Source: Kerstersia similis (lineage in GTDB: Bacteria; Pseudomonadota; Gammaproteobacteria; Burkholderiales; Burkholderiaceae_B). From it: a DNA stretch of 64,000 bases. This document shows, piece by piece, positions 8,840-17,420 of this stretch. Below the pieces are notes generated by a model. That model was not told where the DNA came from. It was given only the letters and a program-made list of their open reading frames with translations, and made no database searches. Location of the stretch: contig NZ_CBCSIQ010000011.1 in the NCBI RefSeq assembly GCF_965139615.1, positions 49,478 through 113,477 on the forward strand, given 5' to 3'. Numbering within the stretch: position 1 is the first letter of the stretch; every line of letters begins with the position of its first letter. A program made the position numbers and the translations under genes.

Positions 8840-8861
8840 GGCGGGTCTTATGGTGCAAAAT

Positions 8862-10256
8862 ATGGTTCCCATGATACGACCCGCGCTGGAAATTCGCCAA
8901 AGTCAGCAGTTGGTGCTGACGCCACAGTTGCAACAGGCCTTGCGCCTCTTGCAACTATCGTCGCTGGATTTGCAGCAGGAAATCGCACAGGCACTGAATG
9001 AAAACCCAGTGCTGGAGCTGGAAGCGCCCGAACAGGCGCCTGCCAGTGAGGTTGGCGAGGATATTTTTTCCGGCGCGACGGGCACCCGGCATGATGGCGA
9101 TGACGATTTTTTCCCGGAAGCGGCGGCTGCGCCTTCGCTGCGCGAGTATTTGCTGGGCCAGATCAGCTGTACCCGGGCGAGCCGGCGCGATATCGCACTG
9201 ATGACCGTCCTGATCGACGAACTGGATGACAACGGATATCTGGCCGCCAGTTTCGAGGAAATCCTGGCCTATCTGCCGGCGTCATTGGACATCGAGCAGG
9301 GCGAGCTGGAGGCCGCGCTGGCCTTGCTGCAGAATATGGAGCCCGCAGGGATTGCCGCAAGGAATATGACGGAATGCCTGTTGTTGCAGTTGCGCCGGCC
9401 AGATCCGACGGTCTGGCCGGAAGCACGTGACCCGGGCATCGTGGCCTTGGCGCGGCAGCTGTGCAGCAGCCATCTGGAATCCTTGGCGGCTGGACGCCTG
9501 GCCCACCTGTGTGAAGCGCTGGCATGTTCACCTGCGGACATACGCCTGGCCCATGCATTGATCCGGCGCCTGGATCCTCATCCGGGGCGTGCCTGGACCG
9601 TTCCGGTCGCGGATTATGCGGTGCCGGATGTCATCGCCTACCGTAGCGGTAAAAGCTGGCGTGTGCGCCTCAACGGGGATCTGGTGCCCCGGTTGAGCGT
9701 GAATGATGCGTATGTGCAAGCCTTGGGGCAGGAACCGCGCGGCAGCTATGAGGGTTTGCAGGCCCATGTACAGCAGGCCCGCTGGTTGATTCGCCAGGTG
9801 GCGCAGCGTTTTGAAACCTTGTTGCGGGTCGCGACCGAAATCGTGGCGCGTCAGCAGGCATTTTTTGAGTCGGGTATGGTGGCCTTGCGACCCATGGTGC
9901 TGCGCGAGATTGCAGAAGCCTTGGGCCTGCACGAGTCCACGGTCTCGCGGGCGACGGCGGGCAAATATATGGCGACCCCGCACGGCACGCTGGAACTGAA
10001 ACGCTTTTTCAGCACCGGGGTGCCGGCCGCGGATGGCGAGTCGGCCTCGGCGGCCTCTATCCAGGCGATGATGCGGGAAATGCTGGAGCAGGAAGACCCG
10101 CGCAAGCCCTTGTCCGATAGCCAGTTGATGAACAAGCTGGCCGAACGGGGCGTGGAGCTGGCACGCCGTACGGTGGCGAAATACCGCGAGGGCATGCGAG
10201 TGCCGACGGCCTCGCAGCGCAAGGCCATGGCCTTGTTGCGTATGGATGATGGTTAA
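8862..10256 (+). CDS. rpoN: RNA polymerase sigma-54 factor
   Basis: Sigma-54 directs polymerase to -24/-12 promoters with the help of enhancer-binding ATPases. At 464 residues it is a normal length. The N-terminal region I reads LTPQLQQALRLLQLSSLDLQ and is followed by an acidic region II. The helix-turn-helix near residue 355 is 'LREIAEALGLHESTVSRATA', and the C-terminal RpoN box ARRTVAKYRE is complete. Start choice among ATGs at 8838, 8850, 8862 and 8871 is uncertain; 8862 has a GGTG at fair spacing. The usual partners (lptA/lptB upstream, hpf and ptsN downstream) are missing, so this may be an extra or relocated copy. Confidence 0.93.
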   Translation: MVPMIRPALEIRQSQQLVLTPQLQQALRLLQLSSLDLQQEIAQALNENPVLELEAPEQAPASEVGEDIFSGATGTRHDGDDDFFPEAAAAPSLREYLLGQISCTRASRRDIALMTVLIDELDDNGYLAASFEEILAYLPASLDIEQGELEAALALLQNMEPAGIAARNMTECLLLQLRRPDPTVWPEARDPGIVALARQLCSSHLESLAAGRLAHLCEALACSPADIRLAHALIRRLDPHPGRAWTVPVADYAVPDVIAYRSGKSWRVRLNGDLVPRLSVNDAYVQALGQEPRGSYEGLQAHVQQARWLIRQVAQRFETLLRVATEIVARQQAFFESGMVALRPMVLREIAEALGLHESTVSRATAGKYMATPHGTLELKRFFSTGVPAADGESASAASIQAMMREMLEQEDPRKPLSDSQLMNKLAERGVELARRTVAKYREGMRVPTASQRKAMALLRMDDG

Positions 10257-10279
10257 TGCCCTGGGGCGATTGCTGACAC

Positions 10280-11476
10280 ATGGACGATTCTTCTTTTAGT
10301 TTGCGCAAGATTGCACTGGCGGCCTATGGGCCGTCCGTGCTTTTTGGCGTCGGTATCGGGGCCATCACGCCGGTCATTGCGTTGAGCGTGCGCGGTTTGG
10401 GAGCCTCCTATGCCGTGGCCGGACTGGTGGCGGCGCTGATCGGGCTGGGTTCGCTGGTGAGCAACATTCCGGCTGCGTTGCTGGTCAACCGCTATGGCGA
10501 GCGGCGTGCCATGGTGGGAGCGTCGCTGCTGAGCGCCGTTGCCATGCTGATTGCGATGGTGGCGCATACGGTATGGATGTTGGCGCTCGCAACCTTGCTG
10601 GTGGGGGCGGCAGCGTCGGTGTTTCAGCTGGCTCGGCAAAGCTATCTGGTGCAGGCAGTTCCGCTGGCGATGCGCGCCCGCGCGATGTCGGTGCTGGGTG
10701 GCACGGCCCGCATAGGGGCATTCGTGGGGCCGTTCGCTGGGGCGTGCCTGATCGCCCTGATGGATCTGCCCGGTGCCTATCTGCTGGCGCTGATCGCCAT
10801 GCTGGGCGCCGGGGCGCTGGCCTACAAAGTGCCGGAGCTTGAAGTCGCCGCACCGCAGGCAAGCACCGGGGACGGCAAGATATCGCTCGCGTCGATTGCG
10901 CGTTCCCATGCCGGTGTGTTCCTGACCTTGGGTTTTGGTGTTCTGCTGATCAGTGTGCTGCGTGCCACGCGCCAGGTGGTCTTGCCTTTGTGGGCAGAAC
11001 AGCTGGGCTTGGATTCAGTGGCGATTTCGGTGATCTACGGGCTGGTGGCGGCGCTCGACATGGCGGTGTTCTACCACGCGGGCAAGGTCATGGATAGGCA
11101 TGGCCGTGTCTGGGTGGCGGTACCTTCCGTCATTCTGATGGGCGCCAGCCTGATGTTGATGCCGTTTGCATCCGGTGTGATTTCATTCATGGCGGCAGCT
11201 TTGATGCTGGGGTTCGGCAACGGCATCAGTTCCGGCATCATCATGACCCTGGCCGCGGATGCAGCGCCTGCGCAGGGACGCCATCATTTTCTGGGGCTAT
11301 GGCGGCTGGTGTCGGATGTCGGATCGAGCGCCGGGCCGCTGCTGTTATCAGCCCTGACGGGCGCCATTTCGCTGGCGGTTGGAACGTTTGTGGTCGGCAC
11401 CCTGGGCTGGGCGGCAGCGGCCGTCTTCTGGCGTTGCCTGCCGCATGGCCCAGGGCCATACCGTCGTAAAACGTAA
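10280..11476 (+). CDS. MFS transporter
   Basis: 398-residue major facilitator with twelve predicted helices. The conserved loop 2-3 motif appears as 'LVNRYGERRAMV' (residues 71-82), and the second half has 'MDRHGRVWVAVP' at the equivalent site. Sequence resembles the small-molecule/drug exporter branch (12-helix, DHA1-like), but the substrate is unknown. It begins 23 bases after rpoN on the same strand and could be cotranscribed with it. A GGGGCG precedes the start at some distance. Confidence 0.85.
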   Translation: MDDSSFSLRKIALAAYGPSVLFGVGIGAITPVIALSVRGLGASYAVAGLVAALIGLGSLVSNIPAALLVNRYGERRAMVGASLLSAVAMLIAMVAHTVWMLALATLLVGAAASVFQLARQSYLVQAVPLAMRARAMSVLGGTARIGAFVGPFAGACLIALMDLPGAYLLALIAMLGAGALAYKVPELEVAAPQASTGDGKISLASIARSHAGVFLTLGFGVLLISVLRATRQVVLPLWAEQLGLDSVAISVIYGLVAALDMAVFYHAGKVMDRHGRVWVAVPSVILMGASLMLMPFASGVISFMAAALMLGFGNGISSGIIMTLAADAAPAQGRHHFLGLWRLVSDVGSSAGPLLLSALTGAISLAVGTFVVGTLGWAAAAVFWRCLPHGPGPYRRKT

Positions 11477-11633
11477 GGCCTGGATAGCGGGTGATCAGGC
11501 CGGGGCAGGCCGATGCGCCGCGCCTGCGTGGGACTGGCCCGTGCGGCGGACGGATGGCGGCTCGGGAAAACCCCGGTACATGCCGGGGCAAATCCACTTG
11601 CATAACACAGAGACTTTCCAGATAATTAGTCTC

Positions 11634-11876
11634 ATGTACATTTGTATTTGTAACGCTGTCACTGAGCGCCAGGTTCGCGCTTGCGTCGATTCCGGCGCCG
11701 CGACGCTCGATGATCTCCAGTATGAGCTCGGCGTGGCCAGTTGTTGTGGCCGTTGCGCCGAGAGCGCTTGCTCCTACCTACCTGGCGGCGCCTGCCACAC
11801 CGTGGCGACTGTCGCGTTGCCGGTCGGCGCAGCGCCGGAGATCCTGCCGGCAGCTGCCTCGCAAGTCGCAGCCTGA
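11634..11876 (+). CDS. bfd: Bacterioferritin-associated ferredoxin
   Basis: Small [2Fe-2S] protein that reduces the haem of bacterioferritin so stored iron can be released. Of 80 residues, the first 60 match the family. Cys4 and Cys6 (MYICICN) and Cys38 and Cys41 (SCCGRC) fall exactly at the four cluster-ligand positions of E. coli Bfd. The tail after residue 62 is Ala/Pro-rich and unconserved. I start at the ATG at 11634 because ligand spacing fixes it. bfr lies 500 bases downstream, in keeping with a shared iron-storage role. Expression is usually induced by iron limitation through Fur. Confidence 0.92.
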   Translation: MYICICNAVTERQVRACVDSGAATLDDLQYELGVASCCGRCAESACSYLPGGACHTVATVALPVGAAPEILPAAASQVAA

Positions 11877-11990
11877 TCATACTCGGCGTGGTCTGCTGGC
11901 ATCGTGACCTGCTTTTCCTTCAGGGTGCGGGCCCATCGGCAGTGCCGCGCAGCGCTTTCTTGTCTGATTTACACAACATCGCAGATTGGC

Positions 11991-12007
11991 CATTCTCATT
12001 TGGCCAG
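11991..12007. promoter_or_regulatory. Fur-like half-box, copy 1
   Basis: CATTCTCATTTGGCCAG resembles one half of a Fur operator (the ATTCTCATT core). A nearly identical element recurs at 12140-12155. Both lie between the iron genes bfd and bfr. The assignment is by resemblance only. Confidence 0.35.
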
Positions 12008-12046
12008 CGAGTCTCTCTGCAGCCATTCCCTTCTTTTTCGGCACTT

Positions 12047-12078
12047 TTTTCATGAAAATCAAAAGGTTTTCATGAAAA
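12047..12078. repeat. Tandem 12-bp perfect palindromes in the bfd-bfr gap
   Basis: TTTTCATGAAAA occurs twice, at 12047-12058 and 12067-12078, with centres 20 bp apart (about two helical turns, so on the same face of DNA). Each copy is a perfect palindrome. This is the layout expected of a cooperative dimer-binding site. I cannot name the protein. Confidence 0.55.
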
Positions 12079-12086
12079 TTGCGTCT

Positions 12087-12108
12087 GTCAGGCCGCGCCA
12101 GGCCTGAC
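12087..12108. terminator. Hairpin in the bfd-bfr gap
   Basis: GTCAGGCC and GGCCTGAC form a perfect 8-bp stem with a GCGCCA loop, followed by only TT. It may end bfd transcription or an unannotated short RNA. Lack of a T-run keeps confidence low. Confidence 0.35.
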
Positions 12109-12139
12109 TTGCCCGAGCGGCATTTTGCAGTTGCAGACG

Positions 12140-12155
12140 CATTCTCATTTGCCAG
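12140..12155. promoter_or_regulatory. Fur-like half-box, copy 2
   Basis: CATTCTCATTTGCCAG repeats the element at 11991 with one base fewer. It lies about 225 bases before bfr. The rest of the 12156-12378 gap shows no gene and no clear promoter. Confidence 0.35.
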
Positions 12156-12378
12156 AGCTTTCCTGTCATGGGTCGCACGACGGTTTACCAGATGCGCATC
12201 TACCATGGGCTTTTCACGGCATGGATGCTAGCCTGACCGGGTTTACAGCGGTGAACCGGGCGTTGCCGGGGCGTGCTTTCCCGCACCCTGCCTGCCGGCA
12301 AGATTGCCATCCAAGGGTTTGCATCTTTCTTCATGGCATACCGCTGCCTTCCCAGAACCATAAAAGCCGGAGCCGATC

Positions 12379-12855
12379 ATGAAAGGCGATAGACAGGTTA
12401 TCAAGTATTTGAATGCGCAACTGACCAATGAGCTGACGGCCATTAATCAGTATTTCCTGCATGCGCGCATGCTGCGCCATTGGGGCCTGAACCGTTTGGG
12501 CAAGCATGAGTACGATGTTTCCATCCACGCAATGAAGCATGCCGATAAGCTCATGGAGCGGATTTTCATGCTCGATGGCTTGCCCAATCTGCAGGATTTG
12601 CACAAGTTGCGCATTGGCGAAGATGTGCCGGAAATCCTGTCCTGTGACCTGAATCTCGAACGCGATGAGCATGCGACGCTGCTGGAGGCGATTGCCTACT
12701 GTGAGTCGGTCAAGGATTATGTGACGCGCGACCTGTTCCGCCGCATTCTGGACGATACCGAAGAACACATCGACTGGCTGGAAACGCAGATGGGTCTGGT
12801 CGAGCAGGTCAGCTTGCAAAACTATCTGCAGCACCAGATGCACGAAGAGGATTGA
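12379..12855 (+). CDS. bfr: Bacterioferritin, haem-binding type with altered ferroxidase site
   Basis: Iron-storage subunit of a 24-mer with haem between subunit pairs; 158 residues, the same length as E. coli Bfr. The haem ligand Met52 is kept (AMKHAD). Of the di-iron ligands, Glu18, His54, Glu94 and His130 are present, but Glu51 is Ala and Glu127 is Thr, and the nearby Glu47 is Val. Threonine before EEH may be common in relatives; loss of Glu51 is more striking. Such subunits (compare Neisseria BfrB) work with a second, ferroxidase-competent partner, which is not in this window. A near-consensus start MKGDRQVIKYLN supports the ATG. Confidence 0.93.
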   Translation: MKGDRQVIKYLNAQLTNELTAINQYFLHARMLRHWGLNRLGKHEYDVSIHAMKHADKLMERIFMLDGLPNLQDLHKLRIGEDVPEILSCDLNLERDEHATLLEAIAYCESVKDYVTRDLFRRILDDTEEHIDWLETQMGLVEQVSLQNYLQHQMHEED

Positions 12856-12923
12856 GCGAGTCTGGGGCGGACGCGCGGCCAGCTGTCCGGCCCAGGACTG
12901 TCTAGCCTGCCTTGCTGCCATGA

Positions 12924-12964
12924 AAAACGCCACGGTGCCCGTTTAAGGGCTGCCGTGGCGTTTT
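12924..12964. terminator. Bidirectional terminator between bfr and a minus-strand gene
   Basis: AAAACGCCACGG (12924-12935) pairs perfectly with CCGTGGCGTTTT (12953-12964), with an inner GCCC/GGGC extension. Arms end in A-runs and T-runs, so it can terminate both converging transcripts. Confidence 0.85.
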
Positions 12965-12997
12965 GCCGTTGAGGGGCAGTTGGCGTGCGCTGCGGTT

Positions 12998-13642
12998 TCA
13001 GCGGCGCTCCGGACAGTCGCGTGTGGTGCCCCAGGCGTTATTGGGCTCGCAGTACTTGCGACGGGCGGCCCAGGCACAGCTGGGGCGTTCGAAAAAGCCC
13101 ATGGTGTCGGCACAGACCTGCAGTTCGCGACGCAATGCCGCCTGCCAGTCGCCTGTGGCACTGGAATGCGAGGCACTGGGGGCCACGACCGGCGGGTAGC
13201 CGGGATCGTCAGCCAGGGCGGCGCGCAGATCCCGGATGTCGCGGATATCGGCTGCCGGTGGCGTGTCGTCCTGCCGGGTATCGGCAGGCAGCGGAGAGGC
13301 ACCGCGGGTGACGAGCTGCAGGCTTTCTGGCGTGACCTTGGCGCGGGACACCATGACATTCGGGTCATTGACCGTATCGAGCAGCGAGACCATGGGCACG
13401 TTCCACTCGGCCGGGTGCGTTTCAGGCACGCCCAGCGTGCCATCCAGACGCGGCTGTGGCGGCTGTGCCACATACGGGCGTCCGTCTGCATCCAGAACGT
13501 TGTCGGCATCCTCGCCTGTGGCATGGGGCGGAGGAGCGGTTGTCGGTGCGCGCGACACCAGCCAGTCGCCCAGCTGCATGCCGGCAAGACCGGCAGCGCC
13601 AAGCACGAGGACGATGATGATCAGGATAGATCGCCAGGACAT
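12998..13642 (-). CDS. Hypothetical membrane-anchored protein with a Cys-rich C-terminus
   Basis: 214 residues with one N-terminal hydrophobic anchor (residues 6-23), then a Pro/Ala-rich, poorly structured middle, and a C-terminal domain with four cysteines (CADTMGFFERPSCAW, KYC, and DCPERR at the end). The anchor and cysteines suggest a periplasmic domain with two disulfides. I do not recognise a named family. It starts 39 bases after prfC on the same strand, so it is probably the last gene of a rhlE-rhtB-prfC-hyp group. The terminator at 12924-12964 closes it. Confidence 0.65.
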   Translation of the reverse strand: MSWRSILIIIVLVLGAAGLAGMQLGDWLVSRAPTTAPPPHATGEDADNVLDADGRPYVAQPPQPRLDGTLGVPETHPAEWNVPMVSLLDTVNDPNVMVSRAKVTPESLQLVTRGASPLPADTRQDDTPPAADIRDIRDLRAALADDPGYPPVVAPSASHSSATGDWQAALRRELQVCADTMGFFERPSCAWAARRKYCEPNNAWGTTRDCPERR

Positions 13643-13681
13643 GAACGTTGCTCGTTGTTGTTGATTTCCATACGTGCGCCG

Positions 13682-15289
13682 TCAGGGCGTTTTACTGAAA
13701 ACGTGGCCGCCATGTTCACGCATGGCGTGGAACTGGACGTCGGGATAGAGATCCTGGGCGACCCGCAAAGCCGCTCCGGATGTGGCCAGGAAGGCCGGGG
13801 CATCGACCACATCATAGGCGATATGGGCGGCATTGGCATCCATGAATTTTTGCAGCGCACGAGGATTGTCGGAGGTAATCCAGCGTGCCATGGTGTAGCG
13901 TGAAGGCATCATGCGCGCCTCGGCGCCGTACTCGGTCTTGAGCCGGTGCATGACCACTTCGAACTGCAGCTGGCCGACCGCGCCCAGCAGCATGGCGCCA
14001 CCGGCTGCAATCGGTCGAAACACCTGAATCGCACCTTCCTCGCCCAGTTGCACCAGACCGGTACGCAATTGCTTCACGCGCAGCGGGTCTTTGACTTCGA
14101 CTTGCTGGAACAGCTCGGGGGCAAAGAAAGGCAGGCCGGTGAAGTGCAGGGTTTCGCCTTCGGTCAGGACGTCGCCCAGCTGCAGCACGCCATGGTTGGG
14201 AATACCGATGACGTCGCCGGCATAGGCTTCTTCCACCAGATCACGGCGTTGGGACAGGAAGGACACCACGTTGTTGGGACGGATTTCCTTGTTCGTGCGG
14301 CTGACCTTCAGGCGCATGCCGCGCGTGAATTTCCCCGAGCTGACACGGATAAAGGCGATGCGGTCGCGGTGCGCAGGATCCATATTGGCCTGGACTTTGA
14401 ACACCATGCCGCTGAACTTCGGTTCATCCGGGCGGACTTCCCGTTCGACCGCATGGCGCGGTCCCGGCGGCGGCGCCAGGTCCACCAGCGTATCGAGCAC
14501 TTCCTGCACGCCGAAGTTGTTGATGGCAGAACCGAACAGGACAGGCGTTTGGCGGCCGTCCAGGAAGGCCTCGCGGTCGAAGGCGGGGGCCGCTTCGCGG
14601 ATGAGTTCTATCTCGCCACGGGCCTTGTCGTAATTGTCGCCAAAGCGGCTGGCGACGGCCGGGTTGTCCAGTCCTTCGATGATTTCATCATCGCTGGGCA
14701 GGCGTTCCTGCCCCGGCTGGAACACGCGCATGCGGTCGTTGCGGATGTCGAACACGCCCTTGAATTGCTTGCCCATGCCGACCGGCCAGGAGAAGGGGAC
14801 GGCGTCCATCCCCAGGTGCTCTTCGATTTCGGCGAGCAGATCCAGCGGTTCCTGAACTTCGCGGTCCAGCTTGTTGATGAAGGTAATGATGGGCGTGTTG
14901 CGTGCGCGACAGACTTGCAGCAGCCGAATGGTCTGGGGTTCGATACCATTGGCAGCGTCAATCACCATCAGCGCGGCGTCAACCGCGGTTAGCACCCGGT
15001 AGGTGTCTTCGGAGAAGTCCTGGTGGCCCGGTGTGTCGAGCAGGTTGATGACGTAGTCGCGATACTCGGTCTGCATGACCGATGAAGCAACGGAAATGCC
15101 GCGCTGCTTTTCGATTTCCATCCAGTCGGACGAGGCATGCCGGGACGCCTTGCGCGCCTTCACGCTACCAGCGATCTGGATGGCGCCTGTGAACAGCAGC
15201 AGCTTTTCCGTGATGGTGGTTTTGCCGGCGTCAGGGTGGGAAATGATGGCGAAGGTGCGGCGCCGGGAAACTTCGGAGGAAATCGACAT
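13682..15289 (-). CDS. prfC: Peptide chain release factor 3
   Basis: GTPase that removes RF1/RF2 from the ribosome after peptide release. 535 residues, normal for RF3. P-loop HPDAGKTT at residues 18-25, switch II DTPGHQDF near 95, NKLD near 150, followed by the EF-Tu-like domain II and the RF3 C-terminal domain. I chose the ATG at 15289 (MSISSEVSRRRTF), which matches family N-termini; an earlier in-frame ATG adds 19 unconserved residues. AGGAAATCGAC-like context on the opposite strand gives only a weak ribosome site. The LysE-type exporter gene lies 69 bases upstream. Confidence 0.95.
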   Translation of the reverse strand: MSISSEVSRRRTFAIISHPDAGKTTITEKLLLFTGAIQIAGSVKARKASRHASSDWMEIEKQRGISVASSVMQTEYRDYVINLLDTPGHQDFSEDTYRVLTAVDAALMVIDAANGIEPQTIRLLQVCRARNTPIITFINKLDREVQEPLDLLAEIEEHLGMDAVPFSWPVGMGKQFKGVFDIRNDRMRVFQPGQERLPSDDEIIEGLDNPAVASRFGDNYDKARGEIELIREAAPAFDREAFLDGRQTPVLFGSAINNFGVQEVLDTLVDLAPPPGPRHAVEREVRPDEPKFSGMVFKVQANMDPAHRDRIAFIRVSSGKFTRGMRLKVSRTNKEIRPNNVVSFLSQRRDLVEEAYAGDVIGIPNHGVLQLGDVLTEGETLHFTGLPFFAPELFQQVEVKDPLRVKQLRTGLVQLGEEGAIQVFRPIAAGGAMLLGAVGQLQFEVVMHRLKTEYGAEARMMPSRYTMARWITSDNPRALQKFMDANAAHIAYDVVDAPAFLATSGAALRVAQDLYPDVQFHAMREHGGHVFSKTP

Positions 15290-15358
15290 GGCGGATGACA
15301 GGTTCTGCGCTGGCGGCGCAGCCCGCAAGGACCGCGCCGCCTGCACGATGATAAGGGT

Positions 15359-15988
15359 TTAGTGGCGGCGGAAGCCGGCAAGCACGACGCCTGCAAGGAT
15401 GAACATCCCGCCGAACGTGCGGTTCAGCCAGCGAATGTGGCGCGGGCTGCGCAAGAGGCTCAATACGCGGGTGGCTAGCAGGCTGTAGCAAGACATGGCG
15501 ACCAGATCGGTGAGCGCCATGGTGCCGGCAATGGCACCGTATTGCGACAGCAGCGGGCGGCTGGCATCAAGGAATTGCGGGACGACCGCAAGCAGGAATA
15601 CCGTGCCCTTGGGATTGCTGGCGTTGATGAAAAAACCCCTCATCACCAGCTCGCGTATGGAAGCGCTGGCGCGCGGTTGATTGCCCGAGGCATCGACCGG
15701 CGCTGCATCCGTACGGATCTGCTTCCATCCCAGATAGATCAGGTAGGCCACGCCCAGCCATTTCACGACGGCAAAGCCCAATTCCGAGGTGGCCAGCAGC
15801 GCGCCCAGGCCGATGCCGACGATGGCGATCTGCAGCATGATGCCGAGAATCAAACCCAGCGTGCTCCACCAGGCGCGTGCGAAGCCATAGCGCAGTCCGG
15901 AGGACATGGCGCAGATGGCACCGGCACCAGGCGAAAAGGAAATCGCCCAGGACGCGGCAAAAAAAGCTAGCCAGGTGGAGAAGGTCAT
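15359..15988 (-). CDS. LysE/RhtB family amino-acid exporter
   Basis: 209-residue inner-membrane exporter with about six helices. The N-terminal signature 'FFAASWAISFSPGAGAICAM' (residues 9-28) is the RhtB-type helix with its conserved Pro-Gly, and 'GVAYLIYLGWKQI' around residue 79 is also diagnostic. The family exports amino acids such as homoserine, threonine or lysine; the substrate cannot be told from sequence. It lies between rhlE and prfC, all on the minus strand, with short gaps. Confidence 0.88.
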   Translation of the reverse strand: MTFSTWLAFFAASWAISFSPGAGAICAMSSGLRYGFARAWWSTLGLILGIMLQIAIVGIGLGALLATSELGFAVVKWLGVAYLIYLGWKQIRTDAAPVDASGNQPRASASIRELVMRGFFINASNPKGTVFLLAVVPQFLDASRPLLSQYGAIAGTMALTDLVAMSCYSLLATRVLSLLRSPRHIRWLNRTFGGMFILAGVVLAGFRRH

Positions 15989-16043
15989 GGCGGTTCAGGC
16001 GCGCGGAAAGAAAGCGGAATTGTAAGCGGTCGGCCCGTCGGGG

Positions 16044-17420
16044 TTAAGCTTTGCCGCCCCGGTCGTTGCCAGGCCGCCGCACGCCGGCGCTGCTGCGGTT
16101 GCCGCTGCCGCCAGGACGGGCATGGCTGGCTGCGCCCGTGCCACGCGGCCGGCTGTCGCCGGAGCGCGGTCCGGATGAATTGCGGCGCGGTGCAGGGCCG
16201 CCGCGTCCGCGTCCGAGGCTGTTGCGCAGATCACGTTCTTCACGCGGATCGGCCGGCTCGGTGACGGCTGGCGGCGTCCAGTCGGGAATGGGCAGCTGTT
16301 CGATCGGGCGGCGGATCAGCTTTTCGATGGCCTTGAGCAGCTTGATTTCTTCGGTATCGACCAGCGAAATCGCGGAACCGGCAGCACCGGCACGGCCCGT
16401 ACGACCGATGCGGTGAACGTAGTCCTCCGGCACATTGGGCAATTCGAAGTTGATGACTTGCGGCAGTTGGTCGATGTCCAGGCCGCGCGCGGCGATATCC
16501 GTGGCGACGAGGACGGCGACCTGGCCGTTTTTGAAGCCGTCCAGGGCACGGGTACGGGCCGACTGGCTCTTGTTGCCATGAATGGCGGCAGCGGACAGGC
16601 CATCCTTCACCAGCTTTTCTGCGAGGCGGTTGGCGCCGTGCTTGGTGCGGGTGAAGACCAGCACCTGATGCCAGCCGTTGTTGCGGATCAGGTGGCTGAC
16701 GGCATCGCGTTTGTGCGCCTGGGGAATCAGGTGCACGCTCTGGTCCACGCGTTCGGCGGTGGTGTTGCGGGCGGCGACGGAAATTTCCGCCGGGTTGGCC
16801 AGTACGCCCCGGGCCAGGGTGCGGATTTCGTCGGAGAAGGTGGCGGAAAACAGCAGGTTCTGCCGCTTGGCAGGCAGCAGCGCCAGCACTTTGCGGATGT
16901 CACGGATGAAACCCATGTCGAGCATGCGGTCGGCTTCATCGAGTACGAGGATTTCCACGCCGGACAGATCGACCGTGCGCTGCGATGCGTGATCCAGCAG
17001 GCGGCCAGGTGTGGCGACCAGGATATCCAGCGGTTTTCTCAGCGCGGTGATTTGCGGGTTGATGTTGACGCCGCCGAACATCACCATGGATTTCAGTTGC
17101 GTGTATTTGCCGTAGGTTTTCACTGATTCTTCAACCTGGGCCGTGAGTTCACGGGTCGGGGTGAGGATCAGGACGCGTGGGCGGCCAGGACGGCGGCCGC
17201 CCGCAATCGGACGTTCCAGCAGCAGGTGCAGGATGGGCAGGGTAAAGCCGGCGGTCTTGCCTGTACCAGTCTGGGCGGCCGCCATCAGGTCGCCGCCTTG
17301 CAGAACTTGCGGAATGGCTTGGGCCTGGATGGGGGTGGGCTGACTGTAACCAACGTCGGCAATGGCGCGCAGCAATGGCTCCGCGAGGCCGAGGTCGGTA
17401 AAGGAAATGGGCTGAGACAA
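16044..17420 (-). CDS. rhlE: DEAD-box ATP-dependent RNA helicase, RhlE type
   Basis: RNA helicase for rRNA and mRNA remodelling, 458 residues. Q-motif (YSQPTPIQAQAIP), Walker A AAQTGTGKT near residue 54, PTRELTAQV, DEAD box VLDEADRMLDMGF, SAT (LLFSATF) and HRIGRTGRAG are all present. After about residue 370 comes an Arg/Gly/Ser-rich RNA-binding tail (RGRGGPAPRRNSSG...). No ATG matches family N-termini. I start at TTG 17420, six bases after a GGAG, giving SQPISFTDLGL, which fits homologues; an ATG 27 codons upstream is less likely. Confidence 0.92.
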   Translation of the reverse strand: MSQPISFTDLGLAEPLLRAIADVGYSQPTPIQAQAIPQVLQGGDLMAAAQTGTGKTAGFTLPILHLLLERPIAGGRRPGRPRVLILTPTRELTAQVEESVKTYGKYTQLKSMVMFGGVNINPQITALRKPLDILVATPGRLLDHASQRTVDLSGVEILVLDEADRMLDMGFIRDIRKVLALLPAKRQNLLFSATFSDEIRTLARGVLANPAEISVAARNTTAERVDQSVHLIPQAHKRDAVSHLIRNNGWHQVLVFTRTKHGANRLAEKLVKDGLSAAAIHGNKSQSARTRALDGFKNGQVAVLVATDIAARGLDIDQLPQVINFELPNVPEDYVHRIGRTGRAGAAGSAISLVDTEEIKLLKAIEKLIRRPIEQLPIPDWTPPAVTEPADPREERDLRNSLGRGRGGPAPRRNSSGPRSGDSRPRGTGAASHARPGGSGNRSSAGVRRPGNDRGGKA

